From contig NZ_JAUSUX010000011.1 in assembly GCF_030813795.1 (NCBI RefSeq), positions 1-64,000 on the forward strand: a stretch of DNA of 64,000 nucleotides, given 5' to 3'. The stretch comes from Desulfofundulus luciae. GTDB lineage: Bacteria > Bacillota > Desulfotomaculia > Desulfotomaculales > Desulfovirgulaceae. Below are positions 52,046 to 62,711 of the stretch, in pieces. How positions within the stretch are numbered: the stretch's first letter is position 1; every line of letters starts with the position of its first letter. The position numbers and the translations under genes were made by a program. The notes under the pieces are model-generated. The model had not been told where the DNA came from and did not search any database. It was given only the letters and a program-made list of their open reading frames with translations.

Positions 52046-52576
52046 ATGGGACCCTTTGACCGCGGCCTCCTGGTGATCTATACTTTTGTCATTACACTGG
52101 CTTTGGGCTGGGCTATGGCTGCCGTGACGGGTCTTATTGCGCCTTACCGGGTGTGGGGCGGGCTGAACATGGTCATCGGGCAACCGCAGGCCGTCATTGC
52201 CCTTCTAGGCCTGTTTATTTTAGGCGGCGCCCGCCTGTTTTGGGTAGGGGTACGCCCACGCCGCCGGCAGGCGGTGGTTCACGAGGCGGCCCTGGGACAG
52301 GTGCGTATTGCCCTTACCGCCATCCAGGACCTGGTGGAAAAGGTGGCTCTGGCGCAAAACGGGGTGCGGGAAGCCGGTGCCAGGGTCTACCCGGGCAAAG
52401 AGGGCATCCGCATTGGTATACGGGTGGCGGTAACCCCGGACATAAACATTCCCGCCGCTGCCGCCATGGTCCAGGAACAGGTGAAAAATCGGGTGCTGGA
52501 GGTTACCGGGGTGACGGTGCAGGACGTTGCCATTACGGTCAAAAGTATTTCCGCCCGTAAACCCCGGGTGGAATAA
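52046..52576 (+). CDS. amaP: Alkaline shock response membrane anchor protein AmaP
   Basis: A 176-residue protein with two N-terminal membrane helices (about 8-30 and 48-66) and a cytoplasmic Asp23-like domain (VRIALTAIQDLVEKVA, INIPAAAAMVQEQVKNRVLE, TGVTVQDVAI). Fits AmaP, which tethers Asp23 to the membrane. It is followed immediately by the DUF2273 gene. Confidence 0.87.
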   Translation: MGPFDRGLLVIYTFVITLALGWAMAAVTGLIAPYRVWGGLNMVIGQPQAVIALLGLFILGGARLFWVGVRPRRRQAVVHEAALGQVRIALTAIQDLVEKVALAQNGVREAGARVYPGKEGIRIGIRVAVTPDINIPAAAAMVQEQVKNRVLEVTGVTVQDVAITVKSISARKPRVE

Positions 52577-52813
52577 ATGGGGTGTATTCAACCGATGGAT
52601 GCATATACCCTTGCGGAATTATGGAAGCGGCACCGGGGTAAGATTACCGGTGTCATTTTAGGTCTGGCCTTTGGCTGGTTTGCCATTATCTATGGGATTC
52701 TTAAGGCCCTTTTTGTGGCCGCATGTGTTTTTGCCGGCTACTATGTGGGGAAACGGCTGGATGAGCGGGTGGATTTCCGGGAACTGTTTTCCCGGTTGTT
52801 CCAGGAGAGATGA
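52577..52813 (+). CDS. DUF2273 small membrane protein
   Basis: A 78-residue protein with two membrane helices (ITGVILGLAFGWFAIIYGIL and a second to ~62) and a charged tail, matching DUF2273 proteins that accompany asp23 and amaP. ATG 52577 directly follows the amaP stop. ATG 52595 is an alternative that would drop six residues. Probably part of the envelope stress complex. Confidence 0.82.
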   Translation: MGCIQPMDAYTLAELWKRHRGKITGVILGLAFGWFAIIYGILKALFVAACVFAGYYVGKRLDERVDFRELFSRLFQER

Positions 52814-52844
52814 AGCATTTTGTTGAAAGCGGGAGGGTCTGGGT

Positions 52845-53339
52845 ATGGGCAGAAGGCAGGCCAGGGAAGCGGCACTGCAGGTTCTCTACCAGGTAGATGT
52901 AGCACGGGTTGATCCCGAAGAAGCCCTCAATCACTTACGGGAAATGGCTTCCCAAAACCCCGGGGACTTTGATGAAAGTGATCAAGTAAACGAAAAAGAT
53001 GCGGAAATAGCTTACCTGAGCCCTAAGGACATGCTTTTTGCCCGTGAACTTGTTGCTGGCACCCTGAACCATCTGAAAGCCTTTGATCAGGTCATTGCCC
53101 GTTTAAGCCGGGACTGGCCGCTATACCGTATGGCTGCGGTGGACCGGAATATCATGCGCCTTGCGCTGTTTGAAATTTTCCACCGGGAGGACATCCCCAA
53201 CAGCGTGGCGGTAAATGAGGCGGTGGAACTGGCCAAAACCTTTGGAGGACCGGATTCCAGTCGTTTTATTAACGGTATTCTCGGCCGGGTGGTAAAGGAT
53301 CCGTTATCCTATTATCCACCGGAAGGGGAGATGGGGTAG
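52845..53339 (+). CDS. nusB: Transcription antitermination factor NusB
   Basis: An all-helical RNA-binding protein that, with NusE, promotes rRNA antitermination. RRQAREAALQVLYQVDV opens the protein and the C-terminal SVAVNEAVELAKTFGGPDS and FINGILGRVVKD are diagnostic. An acidic insertion near residues 35-60 makes it 164 residues, slightly long. RBS GGGAGGG. Confidence 0.94.
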   Translation: MGRRQAREAALQVLYQVDVARVDPEEALNHLREMASQNPGDFDESDQVNEKDAEIAYLSPKDMLFARELVAGTLNHLKAFDQVIARLSRDWPLYRMAAVDRNIMRLALFEIFHREDIPNSVAVNEAVELAKTFGGPDSSRFINGILGRVVKDPLSYYPPEGEMG

Positions 53340-53423
53340 GCCTCCCTTTTCTTTTTGCAGGTTTCGTTCATAAGTTATGCGGGGCGGCAGGAATTTGCCG
53401 GCGTAGCGAGAATAATAAGATAA

Positions 53424-53451
53424 TTGTTTCATAATGTTTTATATTTATAGA
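53424..53451 (+). promoter_or_regulatory. Candidate promoter of nfnAB
   Basis: TTGTTT, 16-base spacer, TATAGA, 28 bases before the ATG. AT-rich surroundings support it, but the hexamers are not strong. Confidence 0.4.
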
Positions 53452-53479
53452 ACATGCTAAGGGAGGGGGAGAATCATTA

Positions 53480-55740
<2,261 letters not shown>

Positions 55741-55896
55741 ATTTTTAGCAAAGATGAACGGACGGCGGCCTTTCCCTCCGGCTACGCCATTGCCGCGGGG
55801 GACGACCGCCGCCCGAAGGGTTTTTGATAATAATGGTAATTGTCCAACAATAATTAATGAGACAAAAAGTGAGAATAATACGGAGCTTGTAGTTAG
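55741..55896 (+). other. Spacer between nfnB and xseA
   Basis: It holds a GC-rich imperfect inverted repeat (GGACGGCGGCC near 55758 and CGACCGCCGCC near 55802) followed by GGGTTTTTGA, probably a terminator, then AT-rich sequence without a clear promoter. Confidence 0.4.
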
Positions 55897-57105
55897 ATGC
55901 TCAAGTTGCTCACCGTAAGCGAACTTACCGGCCACATCAAAAACCTCCTTGATAATGACCCGCTTTTGCTGAACCTCTGGGTAAAAGGAGAGATTTCCAA
56001 CTGTAAACAGGCGGCCAGCGGTCACCTTTACTTTACCCTGAAGGATGAGTTCTGTTCCATTAAGGCGGTAATGTTTCGTTCCCGGGGGCGCCGCCTCCTT
56101 TTTCAACCGGAAGACGGGATGGCTGTGCGTGTGCGGGGCTACGTATCGGTTTATCCCCGGGACGGTACATACCAACTATATGTAGAAGAGATGGAGCCCG
56201 AGGGCACGGGTGCCCTTTATCTGGCCTTTGAACAGTTGAAACAAAAACTGGAAAAAGAGGGCCTGTTTGCACCGCAACATAAAAAAAAGCTGCCCCTTTT
56301 ACCCCGCCGCATTGGCATCGTTACTTCGCCCACCGGAGCGGTACTGCGGGATATGGTCAAAATTATCCGGCGGCGCTGGCCGGGCCTGCAGATCATTTTT
56401 GTGCCCGTGTCGGTGCAGGGGGAAAGCGCTCCCCGGGAGGTTACCCGGGCATTGCACTGGCTGAATCGCCTGAAGGCCTGTGATGTGATTATTGTAGGCC
56501 GTGGAGGCGGGTCACTGGAGGAGCTATGGGCCTTCAACACTGAGATGGTGGCCCGGAGCATTTTTGCTTCCGATATCCCGGTAATATCAGCCGTCGGCCA
56601 TGAAACCGATTTTACCATTGCCGACTGGGTTGCGGATGTACGGGCTCCCACCCCTTCGGCGGCGGCGGAAATGGTGGTCCCGGTCCGGGAGGAAATGGCC
56701 CGCTACCTGGGTCTTCTGGAAGGGCGCCTGTTGCGGGCCATACGGGAAAAATTGCAAACCTGCCGGGCAAGGCTGGATGCCTGCCGTCAGAGCAGGGTAC
56801 TCCGTTACCCGGTGGATGTTCTCTGTGGTTTCCGGGGACAAATGGTGGACGATCTATTCCGCCGCTTAAACCGGGCCATGGAGCAATATCGCCTGCGCCA
56901 GCAAAGCCGTCTGGCGTTGCTGTCCGGCCAACTGCAGGCCTTGAGTCCGCTGGCCACCCTTGCCCGGGGGTACAGCATTTGTACCCGTTCAGACACAGGT
57001 GAGGTGGTGCGGCGGGCCGGGGAGGTTGCACCGGGGGAGAAGGTACAGGTAGAGCTCTATCGCGGCCGTCTATGCTGCCAGGTGGAGGAATCAATTATAG
57101 AGTAA
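55897..57105 (+). CDS. xseA: Exodeoxyribonuclease VII large subunit
   Basis: The catalytic subunit of the single-strand exonuclease VII. It has an N-terminal OB fold (LNLWVKGEISNCKQAASGHLYFTLKD), the exonuclease core (GIVTSPTGAVLRDM, VIIVGRGGGSLEELWAFN, VISAVGHETDFTIADWVAD) and a C-terminal helical region ending in LARGYSI. At 402 residues it is slightly short. Its usual partner xseB is 3.6 kb downstream, separated by folD, fchA, a radical SAM gene and repeats. Confidence 0.94.
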   Translation: MLKLLTVSELTGHIKNLLDNDPLLLNLWVKGEISNCKQAASGHLYFTLKDEFCSIKAVMFRSRGRRLLFQPEDGMAVRVRGYVSVYPRDGTYQLYVEEMEPEGTGALYLAFEQLKQKLEKEGLFAPQHKKKLPLLPRRIGIVTSPTGAVLRDMVKIIRRRWPGLQIIFVPVSVQGESAPREVTRALHWLNRLKACDVIIVGRGGGSLEELWAFNTEMVARSIFASDIPVISAVGHETDFTIADWVADVRAPTPSAAAEMVVPVREEMARYLGLLEGRLLRAIREKLQTCRARLDACRQSRVLRYPVDVLCGFRGQMVDDLFRRLNRAMEQYRLRQQSRLALLSGQLQALSPLATLARGYSICTRSDTGEVVRRAGEVAPGEKVQVELYRGRLCCQVEESIIE

Positions 57106-57107
57106 GT

Positions 57108-57480
57108 AAATGTTCGGTAAAACCGCTTTTTTAACTACAGGGGCACGGCGTTGTCCGTAGCGTATGAGTGAGCGGATAACGCCTGCCTTAGGCGGGTGAC
57201 TAAACAGACGCCCATGATGCTTTCAGCGTCACCAGGAGAAGATGAAAATCGCTGCCGTTTTGCACGTAAGCGAGCGACATTGAGCCGAGCAGATGCCAAA
57301 CTTAGCGAGACCGAGGGCGGAGGCGGGGCCGAGGGCATGGATGCCCGAGGCCGGCCCCTGAGGCATGGATGCCGAATGGGCCGGGAACCCCGCCGAAGTC
57401 CGAGGTCGAGCGCTAGTTTGGCCTGCGAGGCGAACGGAGCGAGCGCGTGCAAACGGTAGGCAATTACTTTTTTCAGGGTA
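57108..57480. repeat. Deleted family A copy followed by a full family C palindrome
   Basis: 57108-57195 starts ATGTTCGGTAAAACCG and joins the two outer arms of family A (CGGCGTTGTCC, then GTATGAGTGAGCGGATAACG), as if the middle had been deleted. 57245-57470 is a family C palindrome: CCGTTTTGCACG pairs with CGTGCAAACGG, CCAAACTTAGCG pairs with CGCTAGTTTGG, and the tip is a GC-rich hairpin with GGCATGGATGCC repeats. The loops read TAAGCGAGCGACATTGAGCC and CGGAGCGAGCG. There is no gene in this stretch. Confidence 0.85.
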
Positions 57481-57515
57481 TTTAAATAGAGGAAATGTAA
57501 AGGGGGAGGCTAAAC

Positions 57516-58367
57516 ATGGCAGCGACACTTATTGATGGGAAAAAGGTGGCGGCGGAGATCCGGGAAGAGGTTAAGGCCGAAGTGGCCCAGTTGAGGGAAC
57601 GGGGTATTATCCCCAAGCTGGCCGTGGTCCTGGCCGGTGACGATCCGGCCTCCGTGGTCTATGCCCGGTCCAAGGAGAAATCCTGTGCCAATGTGGGCAT
57701 CGAGTTTGAGCTTTTCACCTTGCCCGGCAACGCGCCCGAAGAAGAATTGCTGGCGCTCATCGACCGCTTGAACAGGGACGACAGCGTACACGGGATTATG
57801 ATTGAATTGCCCCTGCCCAAACACATGAACAAGCAGCGGGTGCTGGAAGCCGTGTCGCCGAAAAAGGACGTGGATGGCGTCCACCCCATCAACCGGGGTT
57901 ACATTTTAAGCGGCGGGGACGGCCTGTTCCCGGCCACACCCCAGAGCTGCATTGAAATCATGCTCCGTACCGGCATTGAAATCAAGGGTAAAAATGCCGT
58001 GATTGTGGGCCGGGGCGAGACGGTCGGCAAACCCCTCATCTTCATGATGCTCAACCAGAATGCCACCGTTACCGTGTGCCATACCAGGACCGCCGATCTG
58101 GCCTACCATACCCGCCAGGCCGACATTCTCATTGCCGCCGTCGGCAAACCAAGAATGATCAAGGCCGACATGATCAAACCCGGAGCAGTGGTGGTGGATG
58201 CCGGTATCAACCAGGTGGAGGGCGGCATTTGCGGTGACGTGGACTTTGAAAACGCCAAGGAGGTAGCCGGGGCCATCACCCCTGTGCCCGGCGGTGTGGG
58301 CAGCCTGACCACTGTGCTGATTCAAAAGAACGTGCTCAAAGCCATCAAGCTGCAGGGGAAGATTTGA
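57516..58367 (+). CDS. folD: Methylenetetrahydrofolate dehydrogenase / cyclohydrolase
   Basis: A bifunctional enzyme of one-carbon metabolism and of the methyl branch of the Wood-Ljungdahl pathway. VVLAGDDPASVVYARSKEKS with the catalytic Lys, ELPLPKHMNKQRVLEAVSP, KDVDGVHPINRG, the NADP motif VIVGRGETVGKPL and TPVPGGVGSLTTVLI are intact. Length of 283 residues is normal. GGGGGAGG before the ATG. It forms a folate pair with fchA, whose start lies 14 bases later. Confidence 0.95.
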   Translation: MAATLIDGKKVAAEIREEVKAEVAQLRERGIIPKLAVVLAGDDPASVVYARSKEKSCANVGIEFELFTLPGNAPEEELLALIDRLNRDDSVHGIMIELPLPKHMNKQRVLEAVSPKKDVDGVHPINRGYILSGGDGLFPATPQSCIEIMLRTGIEIKGKNAVIVGRGETVGKPLIFMMLNQNATVTVCHTRTADLAYHTRQADILIAAVGKPRMIKADMIKPGAVVVDAGINQVEGGICGDVDFENAKEVAGAITPVPGGVGSLTTVLIQKNVLKAIKLQGKI

Positions 58368-58381
58368 GGAGGTGTTTTTTG

Positions 58382-59014
58382 GTGAGCGAGATTTTTGATT
58401 TTCCCTTTCGCAGGATACTGGCGGTAGCTGCTTCCGACGCCCCAACTCCCGGTGGGGGCAGCGTTTCCGCCATAGTGGGTGCCCTGGGGGTGGCCATGAC
58501 GGCCATGGTCGGCAACCTCACGGTGGGCAAGCCCAAATTTGCCGATGTGGAGCCCCAGGTCAAGGAAATTACCGGCGCGGCTTACTTTATCATTAACAAA
58601 CTGGAAAAGCTGGTGGCGGCCGATATTGCAGCCTTCGGCAAGTTCATGGAAGTCTACCGGATGCCCAAAAACACCGAGGAAGAAAAGGCCAGGCGGGAAG
58701 AACTGATGCAAAAGGCCCTGAAAACGGCCACTGACACTCCCATGGAAGTGGCCCGCACCCTCCTGGAGGCCCTGGAGATTACCGAAAGGCTGGCTAAGAT
58801 TGGCAATAAAATGGCCATCAGCGATGCGGGCGTGGCCGCCTACATATGTGAAGCGGCCATCAACGCCGTACTTCTGAGTGCCGACATCAACATCCCCATG
58901 ATTAAAGACCAGGACTATGTCAAGGGCATTCTGGCAGAAAAGGAAAGGATCGTTTCCGAGGCCAAACGGTTAAAGGATGCGGCTGTGGCCGTGGTCCAGG
59001 AAAGAATGAAGTAA
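58382..59014 (+). CDS. fchA: Formiminotetrahydrofolate cyclodeaminase
   Basis: Converts formimino-THF to methenyl-THF and ammonia; in acetogen-like bacteria the gene sits beside folD. SDAPTPGGGSVSAIVGALG, MVGNLTVGKPKFADVEPQV and MAISDAGVAAYICEAAINA are the family blocks. Length of 210 residues is normal. GTG 58382 is chosen because GAGGAGGTG lies 8 bases upstream. No formimino transferase domain is attached. Confidence 0.93.
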   Translation: MSEIFDFPFRRILAVAASDAPTPGGGSVSAIVGALGVAMTAMVGNLTVGKPKFADVEPQVKEITGAAYFIINKLEKLVAADIAAFGKFMEVYRMPKNTEEEKARREELMQKALKTATDTPMEVARTLLEALEITERLAKIGNKMAISDAGVAAYICEAAINAVLLSADINIPMIKDQDYVKGILAEKERIVSEAKRLKDAAVAVVQERMK

Positions 59015-59102
59015 AGAACCTCCCGATTTCATTTTGACGGGCGGGTCTGCCGGCAGCAGGCGGATCCGCCGGTCGTTTTATACATGGTTTAATTTATTTT
59101 AG

Positions 59103-59237
59103 CTAATAAAAAGTCACCTCGTTTAACTTGATCCAGCCCAGCAGGTCCAGCAGATCTACCAGTTGATCAAATAATTGCTTTTGTTCCTCCAGGGAGAGTT
59201 CTTCTATTGCCCGCACCAGTTCCTCTATCCGGGACAT
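59103..59237 (-). CDS. Small hypothetical protein (44 aa), minus strand
   Basis: A 44-residue, mostly helical and acidic protein (MSRIEELVRAIEELSLEEQK start, then LFDQLVDLLDLLGW). GGGGGGTGAAAAT gives a good ribosome binding site, and the amphipathic pattern argues that it is real. The family is not recognised; the start resembles small helical proteins and antitoxins in which SLEEQ-x-x-L recurs. It is convergent with fchA and divergent from the radical SAM gene. Confidence 0.55.
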   Translation of the reverse strand: MSRIEELVRAIEELSLEEQKQLFDQLVDLLDLLGWIKLNEVTFY

Positions 59238-59359
59238 ATTTTCACCCCCCTGATACATACGATAAGCAATGCCCGCTCCTTTGTCAAATCATCCACAAAC
59301 AAAACGGGTATTTGTGCTGCCGGCCATTTGTGGTAAGATAGGGGCCAGGAGGGTCATCA

Positions 59360-60334
59360 ATGTCCGCAAGCCAGACCCGCTACCGGGTTTATTCGGAATT
59401 CCTGAAGGAAAAATTCGGGGGCAAAGTATACAAGTTGCCCATCAACCTCCCCGGAACCTGTCCCAACCGGGACGGCACAATAAGCACCGGGGGGTGTATC
59501 TTCTGCGACGAGGAGGGGGCGGGTTTTGAGTGCCTGCCCAGCAGCCTTTCGGTAGAGGAACAGCTGGCAGCCAACCGGGAGTTTTTCCGCAAGCGCTACA
59601 AGGCTGATAAATTCATCGCCTATTTCCAGGCTTTTACCAACACTTACCTGCCCTTTGAGCGCTTCCGGGAGTATGTCCTGGCTGCTGCCGGCGGGGAAGA
59701 CATGGTGGGCATTTCCATTTCCACGCGCCCGGACTGCATCAACGACCGTTACCTGGATTTCCTGGCGGAAGTGGGCCGGGAAAAAAATCTGGTTATGGAC
59801 ATCGAACTGGGGCTGCAGACAGTCAATTACCATTCCCTGTTGCGGGTAAACCGCGGGCATACCCTGGCCGAGTTTATCGATGCGGTGCAGCGCATCAAAG
59901 AGCGGGAGCTGGAAATCTGCACGCACCTGATCCTCAACCTGCCCTGGGACGATATGGTTGACGTGATCGAAAACGCCAAGATTCTCTCCGCCCTGCAGGT
60001 GCAGTATGTAAAGCTCCACTCCCTTTACGTTGTCCGGGATACCGTACTGGGGGAAATGTACCGGCGCGGGGAGTTTTCCATCATCCCTATGGAGGAATAC
60101 GTGGACCGGGTGGTCACATTTCTGGAATACCTGCACCCGGATATCGTCATCCAGCGCCTGGTCGGCCGCGGCCCCTATGACCGGGTGCTTTTCTCCAACT
60201 GGGGAGTGAGCTGGTGGCAGGTAAAGCAAAGGATTGAAGCCAGGCTGGAAGAACTGAACACCTGCCAGGGGCGACTCTGCGACTATTTAAACGGCCCGGC
60301 GTTGCGGAAGAGATTTCCCTGCGGGCCGGAGTAG
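59360..60334 (+). CDS. Radical SAM protein, TIGR01212 (YhcC) family
   Basis: A 324-residue radical SAM enzyme. The cluster site is in CPNRDGTISTGGCIFC near residue 34, where the spacing before the CxxC is longer than the classical CxxxCxxC, as usual for this family. GISISTRPDCI, DIELGLQTVNYHSLLRVNRG and CTHLILNLPWD follow. Related proteins are often described as tRNA-modification-like, but the function of this one is not established. CAGGAGGG is 8 bases before the ATG. Confidence 0.88.
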   Translation: MSASQTRYRVYSEFLKEKFGGKVYKLPINLPGTCPNRDGTISTGGCIFCDEEGAGFECLPSSLSVEEQLAANREFFRKRYKADKFIAYFQAFTNTYLPFERFREYVLAAAGGEDMVGISISTRPDCINDRYLDFLAEVGREKNLVMDIELGLQTVNYHSLLRVNRGHTLAEFIDAVQRIKERELEICTHLILNLPWDDMVDVIENAKILSALQVQYVKLHSLYVVRDTVLGEMYRRGEFSIIPMEEYVDRVVTFLEYLHPDIVIQRLVGRGPYDRVLFSNWGVSWWQVKQRIEARLEELNTCQGRLCDYLNGPALRKRFPCGPE

Positions 60335-60353
60335 ACACCATCACGCTTTCAGC

Positions 60354-60735
60354 GTCGTAACTTTTCAGTAAAACCGTTACCACCGGCACGGTGCCGCGTT
60401 GTCCAAAGCGAACGACTTGCGGAGCGCTGGTTACAGCACCCGGCGAAGCGAGGGTAACCGGACTGCGGCGCGAAACCAGCGGCACCGAAATATAGCTTTA
60501 GCAAAGACAACTTAACTGAAACGGCAAAAAGATGACAGTAAGGTGCAACTGCCATGCCGCATTTGCAGCGCCGCTAGTCCGGTCCGAAGCAAGCCGCGGT
60601 GCTGTCAGCGCGGAGCACTGGAGTGAGCGTGGACAACGCGGCACCATAACGGGGTTATTGAACATTTACTCATCTTCACTGCCGTTTTGCACGTAAGCAA
60701 GCGACATTGAACCGAGCAGATGCTGAAGAGGTTCA
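60354..60735. repeat. Family A palindrome, full copy, plus 5' arm of family C
   Basis: 60361-60670 begins TTCAGTAAAACCG and ends with GGTTATTGAAC. The outer stem GGTGCCGCGTTGTCCA is perfect with its complement but differs in sequence from the equivalent stem at 25.5 kb. The loops GAACGACTTGCGGAGCG and GAAGCGAG are conserved. An inner ACCGGACT-GCGGCGC stem pairs with GCGCCGC-TAGTCCGGT. 60683-60728 is the family C 5' arm only (CCGTTTTGCACGTAAGC, GAGCAGATGC). Confidence 0.88.
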
Positions 60736-60756
60736 CTATTGAAGCGAGGTATAGCC

Positions 60757-61014
60757 ATGAAAAAACTAACCTTTGAAGAAGCGCTGGCCAGACTGGAAGC
60801 AGTGGTACGGGAACTGGAAGAAGGACAGTTGCCTCTGGAAAAATCCCTGGCCCTTTTCGGGGAGGGGATTACTCTTACGCGTTTCTGTCATCAGGAGCTG
60901 GAAAAGGCCGAGGAGCGTATTTCCATACTCACCGCCAATGAAAAGGGAGAACCGGTATTAAAAGATTCCGATCCCTGTCTTGCTGATCTGCTCAATCCGG
61001 ATAGGAAGGAGTAA
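60757..61014 (+). CDS. xseB: Exodeoxyribonuclease VII small subunit
   Basis: An 85-residue helical subunit that binds Xse[35 protein letters not shown] and [11 protein letters not shown] are diagnostic. ATG 60757 gives the standard start. It lies directly before ispA, 5 bases apart. Confidence 0.93.
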   Translation: MKKLTFEEALARLEAVVRELEEGQLPLEKSLALFGEGITLTRFCHQELEKAEERISILTANEKGEPVLKDSDPCLADLLNPDRKE

Positions 61015-61019
61015 GCAAG

Positions 61020-61910
61020 TTGGATTTTTTGACCGAACTAAAAGCCAGGGCAGCCCTGGTGGACCGGGCACTGGATGAGCTTGTACCGTCAGAAGATACT
61101 TATCCGCCTGTAATTCACCAGGCCATACGGTACAGCCTTTTTGCCGGGGGGAAACGGCTGCGGCCCGTCCTGGCCCTGGCAGCGGCCGAAACGGTAGGCG
61201 GCAACCCCGCACGGGTATTGCCGGCGGCCTGTGCCCTGGAATTGATCCATACCTATTCTTTGATCCATGACGATTTGCCTGCAATGGATAATGATGATTT
61301 CCGGCGGGGAAAGCCGACCTGTCACCGGGTTTATGGTGAAGCGGTAGCCATCCTGGCGGGGGACGCCCTGCTAACTCATGCCTTTGCTCTTCTGGCCAAA
61401 AATGCCCAGAACCAGATGGCACCGGCAGAACGGGTGGTGCAGGTTATTGCGGAGGTGGCGGCGGCTGCCGGCACCCTGGGGCTCATTGGCGGGCAGGTGG
61501 TGGATACCCTGGCTGCGGACACCGCAGTAGATGCCGCCACCCTGGAGTATATCCACCGCCACAAAACCGGGGCGCTGTACCGGGTGGCCGTGCGGGCAGG
61601 GGCCATTTTAGCCGGCGCAAATGAAAAGCAACTGGAGGCCTTGACTATTTACGCCGAGAACCTGGGTCTGGCTTTTCAAATACAAGACGATATCCTGGAT
61701 GTGGAAGGTGACCCGGCCAGGCTGGGCAAACCCGTGGGCAGCGACGAAAGAAATAAAAAGGCTACTTATCCGGCTCTTTTCGGATTGGATGTGGCCAGGG
61801 CAAAGGCCGGGGAAGCGGTCGCGGCAGCCCTGGCCGCCCTGGAGCCTTTTGATGAGCGTGCCGATTTTCTGCGGGAACTGGTCCGGTTTGTAATTGCGCG
61901 GGATTTTTAG
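61020..61910 (+). CDS. ispA: Farnesyl/geranyl diphosphate synthase (polyprenyl synthetase)
   Basis: Joins isopentenyl diphosphate units to make farnesyl or geranylgeranyl diphosphate. The first Asp-rich motif is HDDLPAMDNDD near residue 84, with the two small residues typical of bacterial FPP synthases. The second is FQIQDDILDVEGD near 220. FAGGKRLRPVL and HKTGALYRVAVRAGA are intact. TTG start behind AAGGAG. It lies between xseB and the OLE RNA, the classical OLE neighbourhood. Confidence 0.94.
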   Translation: MDFLTELKARAALVDRALDELVPSEDTYPPVIHQAIRYSLFAGGKRLRPVLALAAAETVGGNPARVLPAACALELIHTYSLIHDDLPAMDNDDFRRGKPTCHRVYGEAVAILAGDALLTHAFALLAKNAQNQMAPAERVVQVIAEVAAAAGTLGLIGGQVVDTLAADTAVDAATLEYIHRHKTGALYRVAVRAGAILAGANEKQLEALTIYAENLGLAFQIQDDILDVEGDPARLGKPVGSDERNKKATYPALFGLDVARAKAGEAVAAALAALEPFDERADFLRELVRFVIARDF

Positions 61911-61931
61911 AGCTTTAAGGAGATTTAGCGC

Positions 61932-62003
61932 ATGGCAATGACCCTGAAGGGTTTGTATATCAACGGCGAGCTACTGCCAACCGGGGGTCATCCTAAAGGT
62001 TAG
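61932..62003 (+). CDS. Very short open frame between ispA and OLE RNA (23 aa)
   Basis: ATG after AAGGAGATTTAGCGC encodes a 23-residue peptide (MAMTLKGLYINGELLPTGG start). No family is recognised. It may be a truncated remnant or a leader peptide; coding is not established. Confidence 0.25.
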   Translation: MAMTLKGLYINGELLPTGGHPKG

Positions 62004-62012
62004 CAGCACCAT

Positions 62013-62042
62013 TTGCTTTTATTTCTGAGCTTATGTTATAAT
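62013..62042 (+). promoter_or_regulatory. Candidate OLE RNA promoter
   Basis: TTGCTT, an 18-base spacer and an extended -10 element TGTTATAAT (hexamer 62037-62042). Transcription would begin near 62049, at the start of the GC-rich OLE region. Confidence 0.55.
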
Positions 62043-62048
62043 TCATTT

Positions 62049-62690
62049 CCGAAACTAGAAAGTGGGATAAGTGACGCAGTATCCTAGTCAGGTATGCCTT
62101 TTTTGAAGACGGGCCTAAAAATCCGTCGCGGGCACATCGATGAAGTTCCTGGTGCTGGCTGCTGACGCCCAGTCGGGGGCTGGTACTGGGAGTTAAGGAG
62201 TGAGGGCGAGCCGCAAAGGCATGCGGGCGTGGACCCTGACTCCGCGGAGACCCAAGTGCGTGGGAAAGCGTAAAAGCCGTACTATGGCTTGGGGTGTGAA
62301 CCTGCACGTGGTGAAAGCTGCGTGCAGTGTAGCCTGCCTTGAGTGGTAGCGGTGGATGTCGTTGGCAACCGGTACCTCATATCCCCAGTGGGCCCAGGGG
62401 AAGGTGGCCGGTGGACTGAAACCGTTACTGCAAAAGAGGCTAGAAAAGGGCCATCCTGCCGGGGAAAACTCCTAGGCTGTCCGGTAACACCGGGGCAGCG
62501 CGGGGATTGCAGTGTGGACTAAGTGGTAATCCAGCCCCGGGACCGGCAACGTCCCGGAAGCAGCCCGAAGGGGAAACCGCCGGCCTGGCGACAGCCGGTG
62601 GCTGCTTGGGAAAACCTGCTGGACCTTAAGCCACAATATTTACCCGCGCTGCTGTCACTTGTCCCCGTGATACATAACTCTCTTTTCCCT
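62049..62690 (+). ncRNA. ole: OLE RNA (ornate, large, extremophilic)
   Basis: A ~640-base non-coding, GC-rich region with many short hairpins and GAAA/GTGA-type loops and no long plus-strand frame. It lies exactly where OLE RNAs are known: after the xse/ispA genes and before oapA and dxs. The next gene encodes the OLE-associated membrane protein with its RGAR motif. OLE RNA of about 600 bases binds OapA in membranes and supports tolerance to stresses such as cold, alcohols and magnesium in Bacillus halodurans. Both ends are estimates: the 5' end from the promoter, the 3' end from the start of AT-rich sequence before oapA. Confidence 0.87.
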
Positions 62691-62711
62691 TCCCGTATGA
62701 GGTGACTGTAT

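Noticed and set aside
62049-62690. Group II intron, RNase P RNA or tmRNA for the structured region before oapA
   Set aside because: No intron-encoded protein or domain V-like hairpin was noticed, and the ispA/oapA/dxs context with an RGAR-motif protein points to OLE RNA.
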